DNA of 64,000 nucleotides from [Actinomadura] parvosata subsp. kistnae (GTDB lineage: Bacteria > Actinomycetota > Actinomycetes > Streptosporangiales > Streptosporangiaceae), in assembly GCF_900323885.1 (NCBI RefSeq), contig NZ_OOHJ01000015.1, positions 744,001 to 808,000 on the forward strand, given 5' to 3'. The notes under the pieces are model-generated. The model searched no databases and was not told the origin of the DNA. It saw nothing but the letters and a program-made list of their open reading frames with translations. Positions 31,915 through 41,514 of this stretch are shown here, one piece after another. Each line of letters begins with the position of its first letter. The first letter of the stretch is position 1. Position numbers and translations under genes: made by a program.

Positions 31915-33117
31915 TCACCACTCCCTGCGGTCGCTTCTTTCGTGGTAGTCGGGCTGCTCGGGGCGCAGGCGCTCGCCCGTGGAGAACATGGGGTCCCCGA
32001 CGTACGGGCGCGACATGCCCGCGTCGGGCTGCTGCCCGTACTGATCCGGGGAACCGTACTGGTCCTGGTGGCCGTACTGGTCCTGCGGCGGGTACTGCTC
32101 CTGGCGGCCCAGCGCCAGCAGCGGGTCCACCGGGTTCGGCTGCTGGCTCTGCTGGTACGAGCCGTAGTCCTGGGCGGGCTGCTGCTGCTGCGGAGCGGAG
32201 CGGCGGCGGCCCGCCCCCGGGATGCCGTGCATGGGCGTGCCCAGCCCCGCCGCGCTCGGCGTGGGCTGGGGCTGCTGGTAGGTGTCCTGATAGGTGTCGG
32301 GGCGCCGGCTCCCGTACGGGTCCGAGGGGTACGGGTCCTGCTGGTACGGCTGCTGCTGGGGGGCCGCCTGGTACGGCTCGGCCGCCTGCGAGGGGAAGCC
32401 GAGCGGGTCGGTACTGAGCGGCGACGGCCTGCGCTGGTCGCCGCCCGGCAGCTGGTAGACCGGTTCGCTGCCGTCGACGTACTGCGGCCCCGTGAACGGG
32501 TCGGCCTGGGCGGCGGGCTGCTGCGTGTAGTGGGGGCCGCTCAGCGGGTCGGAGGTGTACTGCGGGCCGCTGAAGGGGTCGCCGGTGTACTTCTGCTGCG
32601 GGCCCGTGCTGTCCACGTACTGCGGGCCGGTGAAGGGCGCGCGGGGCTCCCCGTACGCGGGCGTGGTGTCACGCGCTGTGTCCCTGGGGGCCGTGGTCTC
32701 GCCGTAGGAGGCCACCAGTTTGTCCTGCGGCGCCGGGCCCCTGGCCACGAGGACGTCGTTGGGCGACAGGGCGGCCGTGGGCCGCTCGTCGAGCGGCGGC
32801 GCCGGCGGCGGCTGCGTGTGCTGCTGGGGCCGGTGGTACGTGCCGGTGCCCGGCATGACCTCCGTGCCGGGGTCGTGCGCGGGCACGGCGGGCTGCTCGC
32901 CCGTCGCCTCCGCGAACCCCTCGTCGAGGGTGTCGAGCAGCCGGCCGACATCCTCCATCGGCATGCGGAAGCTCGCTGTGCACATCTCGCCCCGCCACAG
33001 GCTGAGGACCAGCGTGCCCTCATGCCACGTGACACGCAGGCACCGCTCCTGACCTCGTGCATCGAAGAAGACTTCGCCGAACGACGGCAACGGGACAACT
33101 TCCGACATGGCAGACAT
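31915..33117 (-). CDS. Actinobacterial protein with long Q/P/Y-rich disordered tail
   Basis: Function unknown, 400 residues. Residues 1-70 form a small folded domain (SFGEVFFDARGQERCLRVTW, then FRMPMEDVGRLLDTLDEGF). The remaining about 330 residues are low-complexity and rich in Gln, Pro, Tyr, Gly, Asp and Ser. They include four GPQY/GPHY modules spaced about 12-17 residues apart in one block, and DQYG repeats near the C-terminus. There is no signal peptide or membrane helix. The composition is prion-like and could mediate multivalent assembly, which is inference. It is divergent from dinG. Confidence 0.7.
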   Translation of the reverse strand: MSAMSEVVPLPSFGEVFFDARGQERCLRVTWHEGTLVLSLWRGEMCTASFRMPMEDVGRLLDTLDEGFAEATGEQPAVPAHDPGTEVMPGTGTYHRPQQHTQPPPAPPLDERPTAALSPNDVLVARGPAPQDKLVASYGETTAPRDTARDTTPAYGEPRAPFTGPQYVDSTGPQQKYTGDPFSGPQYTSDPLSGPHYTQQPAAQADPFTGPQYVDGSEPVYQLPGGDQRRPSPLSTDPLGFPSQAAEPYQAAPQQQPYQQDPYPSDPYGSRRPDTYQDTYQQPQPTPSAAGLGTPMHGIPGAGRRRSAPQQQQPAQDYGSYQQSQQPNPVDPLLALGRQEQYPPQDQYGHQDQYGSPDQYGQQPDAGMSRPYVGDPMFSTGERLRPEQPDYHERSDRREW

Positions 33118-33377
33118 ACTGCTTTAACCAGCCTTTATTCGTCCACTCAACCCCGGAAAACCCAGAGGAACCGGCCTTCCCATCTACACCCGGACTCCCA
33201 CCGGTCACACCCTGTGAGGATCGTCGGCGACCAGTTGGAGTCCCGATCGCCCAGTGTGCCACGCGACGCGCCGGGAGTATCCGGGAACGCCGGGATGCGT
33301 CTGGCCGATCACACCGCGTTCGGCCGCGTCCGGCCGCGTCCGGCCCAAGGGTCGGCACGGCGGCCCCGGAATGCGGG

Positions 33378-33383
33378 TAGCGT
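33378..33383 (+). promoter_or_regulatory. -10 hexamer of dinG
   Basis: TAGCGT lies 8 bases before GTG 33392. No LexA-type palindrome is visible in the 270-bp intergenic region. A short direct repeat of CGGCCGCGTC occurs at about 33319-33340. Confidence 0.45.
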
Positions 33384-33391
33384 TTACTGCC

Positions 33392-35365
33392 GTGCCGGAC
33401 TCCCATCTCCCACCAGTGGACGAACTGCTCAGCATCGCGGTCAGCGCTCTCGGCGGGAGCGAACGGCAGGGCCAGCTCACCATGGTCCGCGCCGTACAGA
33501 AGGCCATCGACGACGAGGAGCACCTGGCCGTCCAGGCCGGCACGGGCACCGGGAAATCCCTCGCCTACCTCGTGCCCTCCATCCGGCACGCCATGGACAG
33601 CGACCGCCCCGTCGTCATCTCCACCGCCACCATCGCCCTGCAGCGCCAGCTCGTCGACCGCGACCTGCCCCGCCTGTCCGAGGCGCTGGCCAAGGAGCTG
33701 CCGCACGAGCCGACGTTCGCCATCCTGAAGGGCCGCCGCAACTACCTGTGCCGCTACAAGGCGACCGCCGGCTGGCCCGAGGAGGACGAGCAGGACCAGC
33801 TCTTCGACCCGCGCGAGGTCAGCGCCACCGGCCGCATGGTGCAGCGCATCCAGGAATGGGCCGAGGAGACCGAGACCGGCGACCGCGACGAGCTGGTGCC
33901 GGGCGTCAGCGAGCAGGCGTGGCGGCAGTTCTCCGTCAGCGCCCAGGAATGCCTTGGCGCCAACCGCTGCCCCAGCGGCGCCGAATGCTTCGCCGAGCTG
34001 GCCAGGGCGCGAGCCGGCGAGGTCGACGTCGTCGTCACCAACCACGCGCTGCTCGCCATCGACGCCATGGGCGACCTGCCCGTGCTGCCCGAGCACGAGG
34101 TCGTCGTCGTCGACGAGGCCCACGAGCTGGTCGACCGCGTCACCTCCGTCGTCACCGGCGAGCTGTCCGAAGCCTCGGTCATGCTCGCCGTACGCCGCGT
34201 CGGCCGCCTCATCGACCAGCCCGTCGCCGACCAGCTCATGGAGGCCGGCGAAGACCTCAAGGCGCTGCTGGCCGCCGCCCCGCCCGGCCGCATCGACGAG
34301 CTGCCCCAGGTGCTCGGGCTGACCCTCCAGCTCATCCGCGACACCGCCTGGCGCTGCATCACCGCCATGGGCCCGCGCAACGCCGACAAGGACGACCCCG
34401 ACAAGGCCGGCCAGCGCAAGGCCGCGTTCACCGCGCTCGACGAGGTCCACGACACCGCGGTGCGCATGCTCGACGCCTACGGGCACGCCTCCGAGGCCGA
34501 CCGCGCAGAAGTGGTCTGGCTCGACGCCGGCACCGACCGCCGCCCGCCCTGCCTGCGGGTCGCGCCGCTCACCGTCAGCGGCATGCTGCGCGACAAGCTG
34601 TTCGGCGAACGCACGGTCGTGCTCACCTCCGCCACCCTCGCGCTCGGCGGCACCTTCGACGCGCTGGCCGCGCAATGGGGCCTCGCCGACGGCAAATGGC
34701 AGGGCATCGACGTCGGCTCCCCGTTCGACCATCCCCGCGCCGGCATCCTGTACGTCGCCAAACACCTCCCCCAGCCCGGCCGCGACGGGCTCCCCCAGCA
34801 GTACCTCGACGAGATCGCCGAGCTCATCGAAGCCGCCGGCGGCCGCACCCTCGGCCTGTTCTCCTCCATGCGCGCCGCCAAGGCCGCCACCGAGGCGCTG
34901 CGCGACCGCCTCGACGTGCCGCTGCTGTGCCAGGGCGACGACTCCACGATGCTGCTCGTCAAGCAGTTCGCCGAGGACGAGCCCACCTGCCTGTTCGGCA
35001 CCCTGTCCCTCTGGCAGGGCGTCGACGTCCCCGGCCCCTCGCTCCGCCTCGTCATCATCGACCGCGTCCCCTTCCCCCGCCCCGACGACCCCCTCACCTC
35101 CGCCCGCCAGCGCCACGTGGCCGCCAGGGGCGGCAACGGCTTCATGGCCGTGGCCGCCAACCACGCCGCCCTCCTCCTCGCCCAGGGCGCCGGCCGCCTG
35201 CTGCGCTCCCAGAACGACAAGGGCGTCATCGCCGTCCTCGACCCCCGCCTCGCCACGGCCCGCTACAGCGGCTTCCTGCTGAACTCGCTCCCCCCGTTCT
35301 GGCGCACCATGGACCCCGCCATCCCCCGAGCCGCCCTGAAACGCCTCGCCGCCGAACCCTCCTGA
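33392..35365 (+). CDS. dinG: ATP-dependent DNA helicase DinG (XPD-like)
   Basis: Superfamily 2 Fe-S helicase of about 657 residues that unwinds DNA 5'-3', probably in repair. Walker A GTGTGKS is at about 51-57 and the DEAH box VVDEAHEL at about 239-246. Four Cys (about 120, 187, 193 and 199: NYLC, QECLGANRCP, AECF) form the Fe-S cluster site. Helicase motifs IV-VI include LFSSMRAAKAA, TLSLWQGVDVPG and LLAQGAGRLLR. GTG 33392 is preferred because a -10 hexamer stands 8 bases before it; ATG 33371 is in frame and possible. Confidence 0.93.
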   Translation: MPDSHLPPVDELLSIAVSALGGSERQGQLTMVRAVQKAIDDEEHLAVQAGTGTGKSLAYLVPSIRHAMDSDRPVVISTATIALQRQLVDRDLPRLSEALAKELPHEPTFAILKGRRNYLCRYKATAGWPEEDEQDQLFDPREVSATGRMVQRIQEWAEETETGDRDELVPGVSEQAWRQFSVSAQECLGANRCPSGAECFAELARARAGEVDVVVTNHALLAIDAMGDLPVLPEHEVVVVDEAHELVDRVTSVVTGELSEASVMLAVRRVGRLIDQPVADQLMEAGEDLKALLAAAPPGRIDELPQVLGLTLQLIRDTAWRCITAMGPRNADKDDPDKAGQRKAAFTALDEVHDTAVRMLDAYGHASEADRAEVVWLDAGTDRRPPCLRVAPLTVSGMLRDKLFGERTVVLTSATLALGGTFDALAAQWGLADGKWQGIDVGSPFDHPRAGILYVAKHLPQPGRDGLPQQYLDEIAELIEAAGGRTLGLFSSMRAAKAATEALRDRLDVPLLCQGDDSTMLLVKQFAEDEPTCLFGTLSLWQGVDVPGPSLRLVIIDRVPFPRPDDPLTSARQRHVAARGGNGFMAVAANHAALLLAQGAGRLLRSQNDKGVIAVLDPRLATARYSGFLLNSLPPFWRTMDPAIPRAALKRLAAEPS

Positions 35366-36289
35366 CCCGCGCCGGGTCTGGTGGGCGGGCACCCGCATGC
35401 GCTTTCCCTCCGCCACAACGACCTTGTCGCCACTCGCCGCCCACTTTGCGCCGAACCGCGCCGCACACCACCCCACCGCACCGGCGCTCGAAAGGCACGT
35501 GCCCTGAGGGCACGACTCGACGCCCGGCTCGCCAGGACACGGCTCGGTGGGACACGACTCGACGCGCCTCGGGCAGTGCACGGCGCGGCGCGGGGCAGGC
35601 TTACGGCTTGACGCGCGGCTGGGCAGGCTAAGCATCGGTGAGGCAGGACTCGGTGGGCAGGACTCGGTGGGCAGAGCTCGACACGGCTCGGGGCAGTGCA
35701 CGGCTCAATGCGCGACTCGGGCCAGGGGGGCCCGGCGGGGCACAGGCCACGGCGTGCCAGGCGGCGGGCAGGGCTCGGTGGGGCACGGTCCAAACGCGGC
35801 CCGCAGCAAGGCGGCTCGGTGGGGCACGGCCCAACGCGGCCCGGAGCAAGGCGCAGCTGGGCAGAGCACGACACGACGCAAGAGCGCCCTCAACGCGCGC
35901 CCGTCGGAAGCGGCCCATTCAGGCGCCGGTACGGCGAGCAGCCCAACGGCGCGACCCGGCGCAACGCGCACGGCGAGCAACCCAACGATCCGGCCCAGCG
36001 CGCCCGGCGGGTAGCGGAGGGAACGGCAGCCGCACCACCGCACCGCCGAACCAGCCCGGCGCACCGCCGCCCCATGCGGGCGCCGGTGCGGCGAGGAGTC
36101 CTACGAACCGGGCCGGCGCAACGGGTGCGGCGAGCACCCGGGAGGGGTGTGACCACGGAACTCGGTCAAGGATGCGCCGTTACGGCGGCCGGCCACGTGC
36201 GGGTCTAGAAGCGTCCCCCTGGAGGCGCTCAGCCACGTACGGCGGGTGGCGCCCACCGGGCCTTGCCGTAAAAAAGAAGGAAGAAAAAA
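35366..36289. repeat. Degenerate GC-rich repeat region without a supported gene
   Basis: This 924-bp stretch between convergent dinG and the SGNH hydrolase gene holds many imperfect short repeats: GGACACG(A/G)CTCG variants at 35530-35560, GGCAGGACTCGGTGG twice at about 35643-35673, GGGGCAGTGCACGG variants, a ~40-base unit GGCTCGGTGGGGCACGG repeated at about 35774 and 35813, and CGCCGGTGCGGCGAG variants to about 36140. All frames are largely open because of composition. I recognise no protein in it. Confidence 0.7.
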
Positions 36290-37042
36290 TCACCAAGGGG
36301 CGAGATCGGGCCGCTTGGGAGAGACCCCGTCGCCGGAGGAGACGCCGCGCAGGCGGCGGGCCACCCAGGGCACGAGGTGCTCGCGCAGCCACTGCGCGTC
36401 CTCGCGCCGCCGCGCCCGCGGATCCACTTCCCGCTGCGGCCACTCCTTGCGCCAGTCCTCGAACGGCACCCCGAGCACGTCGAGGACGCGTGCGGCCACG
36501 AGCCGGTGTCCGTCCTCGTTCATGTGGAGGCGGTCGGGGCTCCAGGCGCGCCAGTCGCGCAGGCCCTGCATGGACCATTGGTCGACGAGCCGGCAGCCGT
36601 ACAGGTCGGCGATGGAGCGGATGTGCAGGTAGTAGATGGCGAAGCGGCCGCGCAGGCGGCGCATGATGGGCGTGTCGCGCGGGTCGACGCCGGTGAACAG
36701 CAGCACGTCGGCCCCGCCGCGGCGCAGGTCGCGGACGGCGGCGGCGAGTTTCTTGGCCATCACGTCGGGGTCGCTGCCGGGCCGGAGCAGGTCGTTGCCG
36801 CCGGCGCAGAAGCTGACCAGGTCGGGGGCCATCTCGACGGCCAGCGGCACCTGCTCGGCCACGATCTGGTCGAGCAGTTTGCCGCGCACGGCCAGGTTGG
36901 CGTAGCGGAAGGAGGGGTCGTCGGCGGCGAGCCGCTCGGCCACCCGGTCGGCCCAGCCACGGTAGTGCCCGTCCGGTCCGGGATCGTTCAGTCCTTCTGT
37001 GAAGCTGTCACCGAGGGCGACGAAGGACTTGTAGTGCCTCAT
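36290..37042 (-). CDS. SGNH/GDSL hydrolase
   Basis: Esterase/lipase-type hydrolase of 250 residues. Block I is [14 protein letters not shown] (catalytic Ser in GDSFTEG), block III is CAGGNDLL, and the catalytic Asp-His pair is in [16 protein letters not shown]. No signal peptide is seen, so it is likely cytoplasmic. The substrate is unknown. ATG 37042 overlaps the TGA of aroQ (ATGA), so it is translationally coupled to the end of the shikimate operon. In many actinomycetes pepQ and efp follow this operon instead. Confidence 0.9.
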   Translation of the reverse strand: MRHYKSFVALGDSFTEGLNDPGPDGHYRGWADRVAERLAADDPSFRYANLAVRGKLLDQIVAEQVPLAVEMAPDLVSFCAGGNDLLRPGSDPDVMAKKLAAAVRDLRRGGADVLLFTGVDPRDTPIMRRLRGRFAIYYLHIRSIADLYGCRLVDQWSMQGLRDWRAWSPDRLHMNEDGHRLVAARVLDVLGVPFEDWRKEWPQREVDPRARRREDAQWLREHLVPWVARRLRGVSSGDGVSPKRPDLAPW

Positions 37043-37473
37043 GAGGTGGTGTTCATCTCCGAAATAGCATGCAGCGCAAGGACGTACGACTGTAGTCCGA
37101 AGCCCGCGATGGTGCCCGTCGCCACCCCGGCCACGACGGAGGTATGGCGAAACTCTTCCCTGGCGGCGGGGTTGGAGATGTGCACTTCGATGAGCGGGGC
37201 GGTGCGCTGGGCGATGGCGTCGCGCAGCGCGTAGGAGTAGTGGGTGAAGGCGGCGGGGTTGAGCACGACGGGGATGGCGCCGTCGCAGGCTTCGTGGATC
37301 CAGCCGATCAGCTCGGCCTCGGAGTCGGTCTGGCGCACGTCGACGTCGTGGCCGAGCTTGCCGGCGGTCTCGCGGCAGAGGTTGACGAGGTCCTCGTAGG
37401 TGTCGGCGCCGTAGATGGAGGGCTCGCGCTTGCCGAGCCGGCCCAGGTTGGGCCCGTTGAGTACGAGGATCAT
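37039..37473 (-). CDS. aroQ: Type II 3-dehydroquinate dehydratase
   Basis: Third step of the shikimate pathway: 3-dehydroquinate to 3-dehydroshikimate, as a dodecamer in the cytoplasm. It is 144 residues, the usual length. Motifs: [20 protein letters not shown] (flexible loop with catalytic Arg and Tyr), [15 protein letters not shown], and [17 protein letters not shown] with the catalytic His. ATG 37473 overlaps the TGA of aroB. It is the last shikimate gene of the operon. Confidence 0.95.
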   Translation of the reverse strand: MILVLNGPNLGRLGKREPSIYGADTYEDLVNLCRETAGKLGHDVDVRQTDSEAELIGWIHEACDGAIPVVLNPAAFTHYSYALRDAIAQRTAPLIEVHISNPAAREEFRHTSVVAGVATGTIAGFGLQSYVLALHAISEMNTTS

Positions 37474-38543
37474 GCGGAGATCTCCTTGTAGGCGGCTTCG
37501 AGCAGCTCTTCCGCGGGGCCTTCGAGGCGGCCGGGTCTGGCGAGGTCGTCGAGGACGACGAAGCGCTGCTTGGCGCCGCGGTTCTTCTTGTCGAGGCGCA
37601 TGTGGTCGCGCAGCCGGGGCCAGGCGTCGGCGCGGTAGCTGATGGGCAGGCCGACGCTGGTGAGGATGGCGCGGGTGCGGGCGACGACGTCGGCGCGGCC
37701 GGACAGCCTGGACAGCTCGGCGGCGTAGACCATGCCGATGGCGACGGCCTCGCCGTGGCGGATGGCGTAGTGCTCGTCGCGTTCGATGGCGTGGGCGAGC
37801 GTGTGGCCGTAGTTGAGGATCTCGCGCAGGCCGGCCTCGCGCAGGTCGGCGCCGACGACGTCGGCCTTGACCTGGATCTTGCGTTCGATCAGCTCGCGGG
37901 TGTGGGGGCCGTCGGGGCGGGTGGCGGCCTCCGGGTCTGCCTCGATGAGGCGCAGGATCTCGGGGTCGGCGATGAAGCCACCCTTGATGATCTCGGCCAG
38001 GCCGGCGACGTAGTCGGCCTTCGGCATGCTGCCCAGCGTGGACAGCTCGCACAGGACGCCGGCGGGCGGCAGGAAGGTGCCGACGAGGTTCTTGCCTTCG
38101 GGCGTGTCGATGCCGTTCTTGCCGCCGACCGCGGCGTCGACCATGGCCAGCAGCGTCGTCGGGACGAGCACGACCTGCACGCCGCGCAGCCACGTCGCCG
38201 CCACGAACCCGGCCAGGTCCGTCGTCGCGCCCCCGCCCACGCCGACAACGGCGTCGGAGCGGGTGACGCCGTGGCGGCCCAGCTCGGACCACAGCCGCGC
38301 GGCCACCTCGACGGTCTTGGCCTGCTCGCCGTCGGGCACGGGCAGCTCGACGACCTCGTAGCCGCTCTCCGCCAGCGCCGCGGCGACCGGGCGGGTCAGC
38401 TCGGGCAGCGTCTCGGGGCCGATCACGGCGACGGTGCGCACGCCGGGCTTGAGCAGCGTGGTCAGCTCGGCCAGCACGCCGGTGCCGACCACCACGTCGT
38501 ACGGGCTGTCGCCGCGCACGTGGATTCTCGTCGGGGAGGTCAC
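37470..38543 (-). CDS. aroB: 3-dehydroquinate synthase
   Basis: Second shikimate step: converts DAHP to 3-dehydroquinate using NAD+ and a divalent metal. It is 357 residues, normal length. Motifs: [17 protein letters not shown] (NAD binding), [20 protein letters not shown], and metal-ligand regions [12 protein letters not shown] and [11 protein letters not shown]. Overlaps aroQ and aroK by 4 bp each, so the whole operon is translationally coupled. Confidence 0.96.
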   Translation of the reverse strand: MTSPTRIHVRGDSPYDVVVGTGVLAELTTLLKPGVRTVAVIGPETLPELTRPVAAALAESGYEVVELPVPDGEQAKTVEVAARLWSELGRHGVTRSDAVVGVGGGATTDLAGFVAATWLRGVQVVLVPTTLLAMVDAAVGGKNGIDTPEGKNLVGTFLPPAGVLCELSTLGSMPKADYVAGLAEIIKGGFIADPEILRLIEADPEAATRPDGPHTRELIERKIQVKADVVGADLREAGLREILNYGHTLAHAIERDEHYAIRHGEAVAIGMVYAAELSRLSGRADVVARTRAILTSVGLPISYRADAWPRLRDHMRLDKKNRGAKQRFVVLDDLARPGRLEGPAEELLEAAYKEISA

Positions 38544-39043
38544 GCGGGCAGCCCCCTGACGATCTCGTCGGCGAGCTCTTCCGGCTCGCGCTTGTCGGTC
38601 ACCACCGTGACCGCGGCCAGCCGCTCGTAGACCGGCCGCCGCTCCTCCATGAGCTTCTTGAGCTGGCTGCGCGGGTTGAGCACCAGCAGCGGCCTGGCCG
38701 CGGCGAGCCCGACCCGCTGCACCGCGTCGGACAGCCCGACCTGGAGGTAGACGACGTGCTGGCCGGCGAGCAGCGCCTGCGTCTCCTCGTGCAGGACGGC
38801 GCCGCCGCCGAGGGACAGGATGCCGTCGTGCTCGGCCAGGGCGCGGCGCACGGCCTCGTGCTCCAGCTCGCGGAAGCGGGCCTCGCCGTCCTCGACGAAG
38901 ATGTCGGCGACGGGCTTGCCCGCCACTGCCTCGACGTCGGCGTCGGTGTCGCGGAACTCGACGCCGAGCCGCTCGGCGAGCAGCCGCCCGAGCGTGGTCT
39001 TGCCGGACCCGGGAGGCCCGATCAGCACAGCCTTGGCCGTCAT
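38540..39043 (-). CDS. aroK: Shikimate kinase
   Basis: Phosphorylates shikimate at the 3-hydroxyl. It is 167 residues, usual for the family. Walker A is [16 protein letters not shown], the shikimate-binding Asp is in FRDTDADVE, the GGG motif is LSLGGGAVL, and the LID Arg is in AAARPLL. ATG 39043 (protein MTAKAVLIG) overlaps the TGA of aroC; an in-frame extension further upstream would lie inside aroC and is not used. Confidence 0.95.
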   Translation of the reverse strand: MTAKAVLIGPPGSGKTTLGRLLAERLGVEFRDTDADVEAVAGKPVADIFVEDGEARFRELEHEAVRRALAEHDGILSLGGGAVLHEETQALLAGQHVVYLQVGLSDAVQRVGLAAARPLLVLNPRSQLKKLMEERRPVYERLAAVTVVTDKREPEELADEIVRGLPA

Positions 39044-40221
39044 TTGATCACCATGGATGAGAGGTAGCCGGACAGGTTGCGGGCGACTTCCTCCACGGAG
39101 TCGCCGCCGAACTTCTCGATCGCCGCGTCGGCCAGCACCAGCGCGACCATCGCCTCGGCCACGATGCCCGCCGCCGGGACAGCGCACACGTCGGAGCGCT
39201 CGTGGTGGGCCTTGGCGGCCTCGCCGGTCTTGACGTCGATCGTGGCCAGCGCCCTGGGAACGGTGGAGATCGGCTTCATCGCGGCGCTGACCCGCAGGAT
39301 CTCGCCGTTGGTCATGCCGCCTTCGAGGCCGCCCGCGCGGTTGGTGACGCGGCGCACGCCGTCGGCGGTGGTGTACTCGATCTCGTCGTGGGCGCGGGAG
39401 CCGGGCCTGCGCGCGGTCTCGAAGCCGTCGCCGACCGCGACGCCCTTGATCGCCTGGATGCCCATGAGGGCCGCGGCGAGCCTGGAGTCGAGCCGCCGGT
39501 CCCAGTGCGTGTAGCTGCCCAGGCCGGGCGGCAGGTTGTAGGCGAGGACCTCGACGACGCCTCCGAGCGTGTCGCCGTCTTTGTGCGCCTTGTCGATCAC
39601 GGCGACCATCGCGGCGCTGCCCTCGGGGTCGGCGCAGCGGACCGGGTCGGCGTCGATCCTGGCCAGGTCGCCCGGGCCGGGCAGGGTCTCGGCCGGGGTG
39701 CGCGCGCCGCCGATCTCGGTGACGTGGCTGACGATGTCGACGCCGAGCGCCTGCTTCAGGAACCGCCGGGCGACCTCGCCCAGCGCCACCCGCGCCGCCG
39801 TCTCGCGGGCGCTGGCCCGGTCGAGGACGTTACGGGCGTCGTCGAAGCCGTACTTCTGCATGCCCGCGAGGTCGGCGTGCCCGGGACGGGGGCGGGACCT
39901 GGGGGCGTTGCGGGCCAGGCCCTCCAGCTCGGCCGGGTCGACCGGGTCGGCCGCCATGACCTTCTCCCACTTGGGCCACTCCGTGTTGCCGACCCTGATC
40001 GCGACCGGGCTGCCCATCGTGCGCCCGTGCCGGACGCCGCCGGCGATCGTCACCTCGTCCTGCTCGAACTTCATCCGAGCGCCGCGCCCATAACCGAGCC
40101 TGCGGCGGCGCAGTGCCTCGTCGATGGCGGCCGTGGTCACCTCTACCCCGGCCGGCAGGCCTTCGAGGATGGCGACGAGTTCGGGCCCGTGGGACTCTCC
40201 GGCGGTCAACCAGCGCAACAT
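39040..40221 (-). CDS. aroC: Chorismate synthase
   Basis: Final shikimate step: EPSP to chorismate, requiring reduced FMN. It is 393 residues, typical. Motifs: [21 protein letters not shown] at the N-terminus, [24 protein letters not shown] and the C-terminal [18 protein letters not shown]. It is the first gene of the aroC-aroK-aroB-aroQ block, which feeds aromatic amino acid and secondary metabolite synthesis. Confidence 0.96.
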   Translation of the reverse strand: MLRWLTAGESHGPELVAILEGLPAGVEVTTAAIDEALRRRRLGYGRGARMKFEQDEVTIAGGVRHGRTMGSPVAIRVGNTEWPKWEKVMAADPVDPAELEGLARNAPRSRPRPGHADLAGMQKYGFDDARNVLDRASARETAARVALGEVARRFLKQALGVDIVSHVTEIGGARTPAETLPGPGDLARIDADPVRCADPEGSAAMVAVIDKAHKDGDTLGGVVEVLAYNLPPGLGSYTHWDRRLDSRLAAALMGIQAIKGVAVGDGFETARRPGSRAHDEIEYTTADGVRRVTNRAGGLEGGMTNGEILRVSAAMKPISTVPRALATIDVKTGEAAKAHHERSDVCAVPAAGIVAEAMVALVLADAAIEKFGGDSVEEVARNLSGYLSSMVIK

Positions 40222-40264
40222 GCGTACAAGTCTTCCATGTACGGCCCAGTGAGATGTCCCTCGA

Positions 40265-40890
40265 TCACCATCCGAGACAGAGTGTCGGGAGGGTGCCGAG
40301 CAGCATGAAGGTGCCGAAGGGGAACTCGGTGTGCCGGGTGGCCCGCCCGGTGGCCAGCAGGCAGAGCGCGTAGAGGGCGCCGAGCAGTTGCCCGCAGAAG
40401 GCCGCCACGACCAGGGCCTGCCAGCTCAGCGCGGCGGTCGCCATGCCGATCAGCCCGGCGATCTTGACGTCGCCGAGCCCCATCGCCTCCGGTCTGGCGA
40501 GCCACAGCAGCGCGTACACCGCCGTCAGCGCCGCCCCGCCGGCCAGCGCCCTGGGCAGCTCCCCTGTGGGGAGCAGCGCCACCGCCATGATCGGGTACGC
40601 CGGTAGCGTGATCGCGTCGGGCAGCGTGCTGGTCCGCCAGTCGATGACGGCCAGCGCCACGGCGATCACGGCGAAGCACACGTACGGCGGCCCGGCCCGC
40701 CACCCGCCAGCGCGGCCACGGCGGCGCTGACCAGCTCCAGCGCCGGCCAGGGGCGGGCGAGAGCGGGCTCGCCGGAGTAGGAGGCGGCCAGTGCCCTGAT
40801 GCGGTCTCCGCAGACGAGGCCGGCCAGCGCCATGAGTGCCACCACCCGGCCGACGCTAACCGCGCCCGCGGGCCGCCCGCGCCCGGCCAT
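40265..40890 (-). CDS. A24 prepilin peptidase-like protein (single-base frameshift)
   Basis: Membrane aspartic peptidase of the type IV prepilin peptidase family, broken by a frameshift. The C-terminal part (about 40700-40265) has both catalytic Asp motifs: [11 protein letters not shown] and [13 protein letters not shown]. The N-terminal part is in another frame from ATG 40890: [20 protein letters not shown] and [18 protein letters not shown], then the first frame resumes with [10 protein letters not shown]. The break is at the C3 run 40703-40705. One more G in the coding strand gives a continuous 208-residue protein. It lies in the same orientation as aroC, 43 bp upstream. Confidence 0.65.
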
Positions 40891-40910
40891 GCACAGCGGG
40901 TATGGGACGG

Positions 40911-41447
40911 TCAGCGCTTCCTGGAGAACCAGCGGCGCTTGCGCGGCGGGGCCTCCTCCACCTTGGCCACGGTCACGCCGGCCAGCTCGCTCACCGTCCC
41001 CGACTCGACCGCGGCCAGCGCCGCCAGCACCTCGCCCTCGATCACGAACTGCACCGGCCCCGCCACGTCCACCACGACCGCCGCCGCCCGCTCCTGCACG
41101 GCCGCCTGGCAGACCTGCAGCGTGGTCGCCTGGATCGGGCGCGCGTCGGGCCGCCACCTGGTCATCGCCTGCGTGCCGGTGAACGCGAGCACCGCCTGCC
41201 TGCCGTCCTGCCCGACGAGCTTGGGCAGGGCCATCTCGCTCTCCTTCTCCTGCCGCAGCCCGTGCTCCCCCACCTCGGACTCGGTCAGCAACGCGACCAC
41301 GGGCACCAGCAGGCGGGCGCCGCCGAGCGCGTTCAGCACCTCGGCGGGGCCGGCCGTGCCCTCCTGGTAGGCGGCCAGGGCGGCGGCGACGGCGGGGGCG
41401 GCGCCGCCGTCGTCGTTCGGATCAAGGGGTCGCGGGATGCTCGGCAC
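40911..41447 (-). CDS. SseB family protein
   Basis: Protein of 178 residues with the SseB N-terminal fold: VLNALGGARLLVPVVAL, then DGRQAVLAFTGTQAMTRW and ATTLQVCQAAVQERAAAVV. A basic tail (PPRKRRWFSRKR) ends the protein. SseB-like proteins are common and uncharacterised in actinomycetes, often thought to be stress-linked. It lies directly upstream of the prepilin peptidase gene on the same strand. Confidence 0.82.
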   Translation of the reverse strand: MPSIPRPLDPNDDGGAAPAVAAALAAYQEGTAGPAEVLNALGGARLLVPVVALLTESEVGEHGLRQEKESEMALPKLVGQDGRQAVLAFTGTQAMTRWRPDARPIQATTLQVCQAAVQERAAAVVVDVAGPVQFVIEGEVLAALAAVESGTVSELAGVTVAKVEEAPPRKRRWFSRKR

Positions 41448-41514
41448 AACGTCCGAGACTACCGGCGCCGGCCACCGCCCCCGATCCCGGCCACGTTCCT
41501 GGTCATGTTCCTGG

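Noticed and set aside
33118-33391. LexA/SOS box upstream of dinG
   Set aside because: No palindrome resembling the actinobacterial SOS box was found between the divergent genes.
33020-35701. Long open frame on the minus strand opposite dinG
   Set aside because: Low-complexity Gly/Val/Ala-rich translation antisense to a clear Fe-S helicase; typical of high-GC third-position bias.
35381-36208. Several overlapping open frames in the repeat tract
   Set aside because: Arg/Ala/Pro-rich translations in all frames, no conserved motif or ribosome binding site; treated as noncoding repeats.
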